From the NCBI GenBank assembly GCA_018857735.1, contig JABMCL010000106.1:628501-692500 (forward strand): a DNA stretch of 64,000 nt, read 5' to 3'. Every line of letters starts with the position of its first letter. Positions within the stretch are counted from its first letter, which is position 1. Below are positions 62,680-64,000 of this stretch, piece by piece. Both the position numbers and the translations under genes were made by a program. Source of the DNA: Alviniconcha marisindica. Taxonomy: Eukaryota > Mollusca > Gastropoda > Provannidae. The notes beneath the pieces are model-generated. The model saw nothing but the letters and a program-made list of their open reading frames with translations. It was not told where the DNA came from and searched no databases.

Positions 62680-64000
62680 ATGGTGCTTTACGTCCACATA
62701 GTAAGTAAACATGGTGCTTAACGTCCACATAGTAAGTAAATAAACATGGTACTTAACGTCCACATAGTAAGTAAGTAAACATGGTGCTTTACGTCCACAT
62801 AGTAAGTAAGTAAACATGGTGCTTAACGTCCACATAGTAAGTAAGTAAACATGGTGCTTTACGTCCACATAGTAAGTAAAAATGGTGCTTAACGTCCACA
62901 TAGTAAGTAAGTAAACATGGTGCTTAACGTCCACATAGTAAGTAAGTAAACATGGTGCTTTACGTCCACATAATAAGTAAACATGGTGCTTAACGTCCAC
63001 ATAGTAAGTAAGTAAACATGGCGCTTAACGTCCACATAGTAAGTAAACATGGTGCTTTAAGTCCACATAGTAAGTAAGTAAACATGGTGCTTTACGTCCA
63101 CATAGTAAGTAAGTAAACGTGGCACTTTACGTCCACATAGTGAGTAAGCGAACATGGTGCTTAACGTCCACATAGTAAGTAAGTAAACATGGTGCTTAAC
63201 GTCCACATAGTAAGTAAGTAAACATGGTGCTTTACGTCCACATAGTAAGTAAGTAAACATGGCGCTTTACGTCCACATAGTAAGTAAGTAAACATGGTGC
63301 TTTACGTCCACATAGTAAGTAAGTAACATGGTGCTTTACGTCCACATAGTAAGTAAGTAAACATGGTGCTTAACGTCCACATAGTAAGTAAGTAAACATG
63401 GTGCTTTACGTCCACATAGTAAATAAACATGGTGCTTTACGTCCACATAGTAAATAAACATGGTGCTTTACGTCCACATAGTAAAGTAAACATGGGCTTT
63501 ACGTCCACATAGTAAGTAAACATGGTAAAAAAAGCTTACGTCCACATAAGTAGTAAGTAAGTAAACATGGTGCTTTACGTCCACATAGTAGTAAACATGG
63601 TGCTTACGTCCACATAGTAAGTAAGTAAACATGGTGCTTTAACGTCCACATAGTAAGTAGTAAACATGGTGCTTAACGTCCACTAGTAAGTAAGTAAACA
63701 TGGTGCTTAACGTCCACATAGTAAGTAAGTAAACATGGTGCTTAACGTCCACATAGTAAGTAAACATGGTGCTTAACGTCCACATAGTAAGTAAGTAAAC
63801 ATGGCGCTTACGTCCACATAGTAAGTAAACATGGTGCTTTACGTCCACATAGTAAGTAAGAACATGGTGCTTTACGTCCACATAGTAAGTAAGTAAACTG
63901 GCCTTTACGTCCACATAGTAAGTAACGAACATGGTGCTTACGTCCACATAGTAAGTAAGTAAACATGGTGCTTTACGTCCACATAGTAAGTAGTAACATG
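62680..64000. repeat. Satellite-like array made of the SINE-B tail, about 35 bp
   Basis: About 37 copies of gtaaacatggtgctttacgt plus ccacatagtaa, continuing past the window end. The unit equals the reverse complement of the SINE-B 3' tail (gtggacgttaagcaccatgt and TTAC repeats). Confidence 0.95.

Overview
The window is animal nuclear DNA. Its introns have canonical GT-AG borders, it is very rich in tandem repeats and tRNA-derived SINEs, and it carries two conserved metazoan genes. The repeat landscape (several tRNA-SINE families with TTAC-type tails, piggyBac-like MITEs with TTAA flanks, LINE and RNase H remnants, long CA/GT runs) suggests a lophotrochozoan, most likely a mollusc and perhaps a gastropod. 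That species guess is inference.

Two complete genes lie head to tail on the minus strand. The first is a thymidine kinase 2 / deoxynucleoside kinase gene (TK2-like; start 58083, stop 43312; 9 coding exons, 272 aa, with a mitochondrial-type N terminus). About 7.6 kb downstream is a PARP2-type poly(ADP-ribose) polymerase gene (start 35732, stop 9450; 18 coding exons, 730 aa). I reconstructed both by following splice phase from exon to exon; every junction keeps the frame. The PARP2 protein is unusual because two WWE domains precede the WGR, helical and catalytic domains. Its first coding exon supplies only four coding bases.

At the low-coordinate end (688-1128, minus) is a probable terminal exon of an unidentified gene. 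Two orphan terminal-exon candidates lie between TK2 and PARP2 (36363-36675 and 38183-38317, minus). No coding gene on the plus strand is supported.

Region by region: 1-9.4 kb is minisatellites, SINE copies and PARP2 downstream flank; 9.4-35.7 kb is PARP2; 35.7-43.3 kb is the PARP2 promoter with a small foldback element, dispersed repeats and a 670-bp piggyBac-like MITE; 43.3-58.1 kb is TK2; 58.1-64 kb is SINEs, a palindromic MITE, and two minisatellites, the last of which runs off the window.

The most striking signal is shared by many introns. The minisatellites next to the exons are built from the intron-exon border itself, so each repeat unit carries a copy of the real 3' splice site (introns 1, 8, 11 and 17 of PARP2, and the unknown gene at 1.1 kb) or of the real 5' splice site (PARP2 exons 5 and 8, TK2 exon 8). 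PARP2 intron 11 alone holds dozens of decoy acceptors. Separately, the last TK2 exon lies inside a roughly 2.1-kb inverted-repeat hairpin. Functionally, TK2 salvages deoxynucleosides for mitochondrial dNTPs and PARP2 signals nuclear DNA breaks; the sequence shows no operon-like link, only collinear adjacency.
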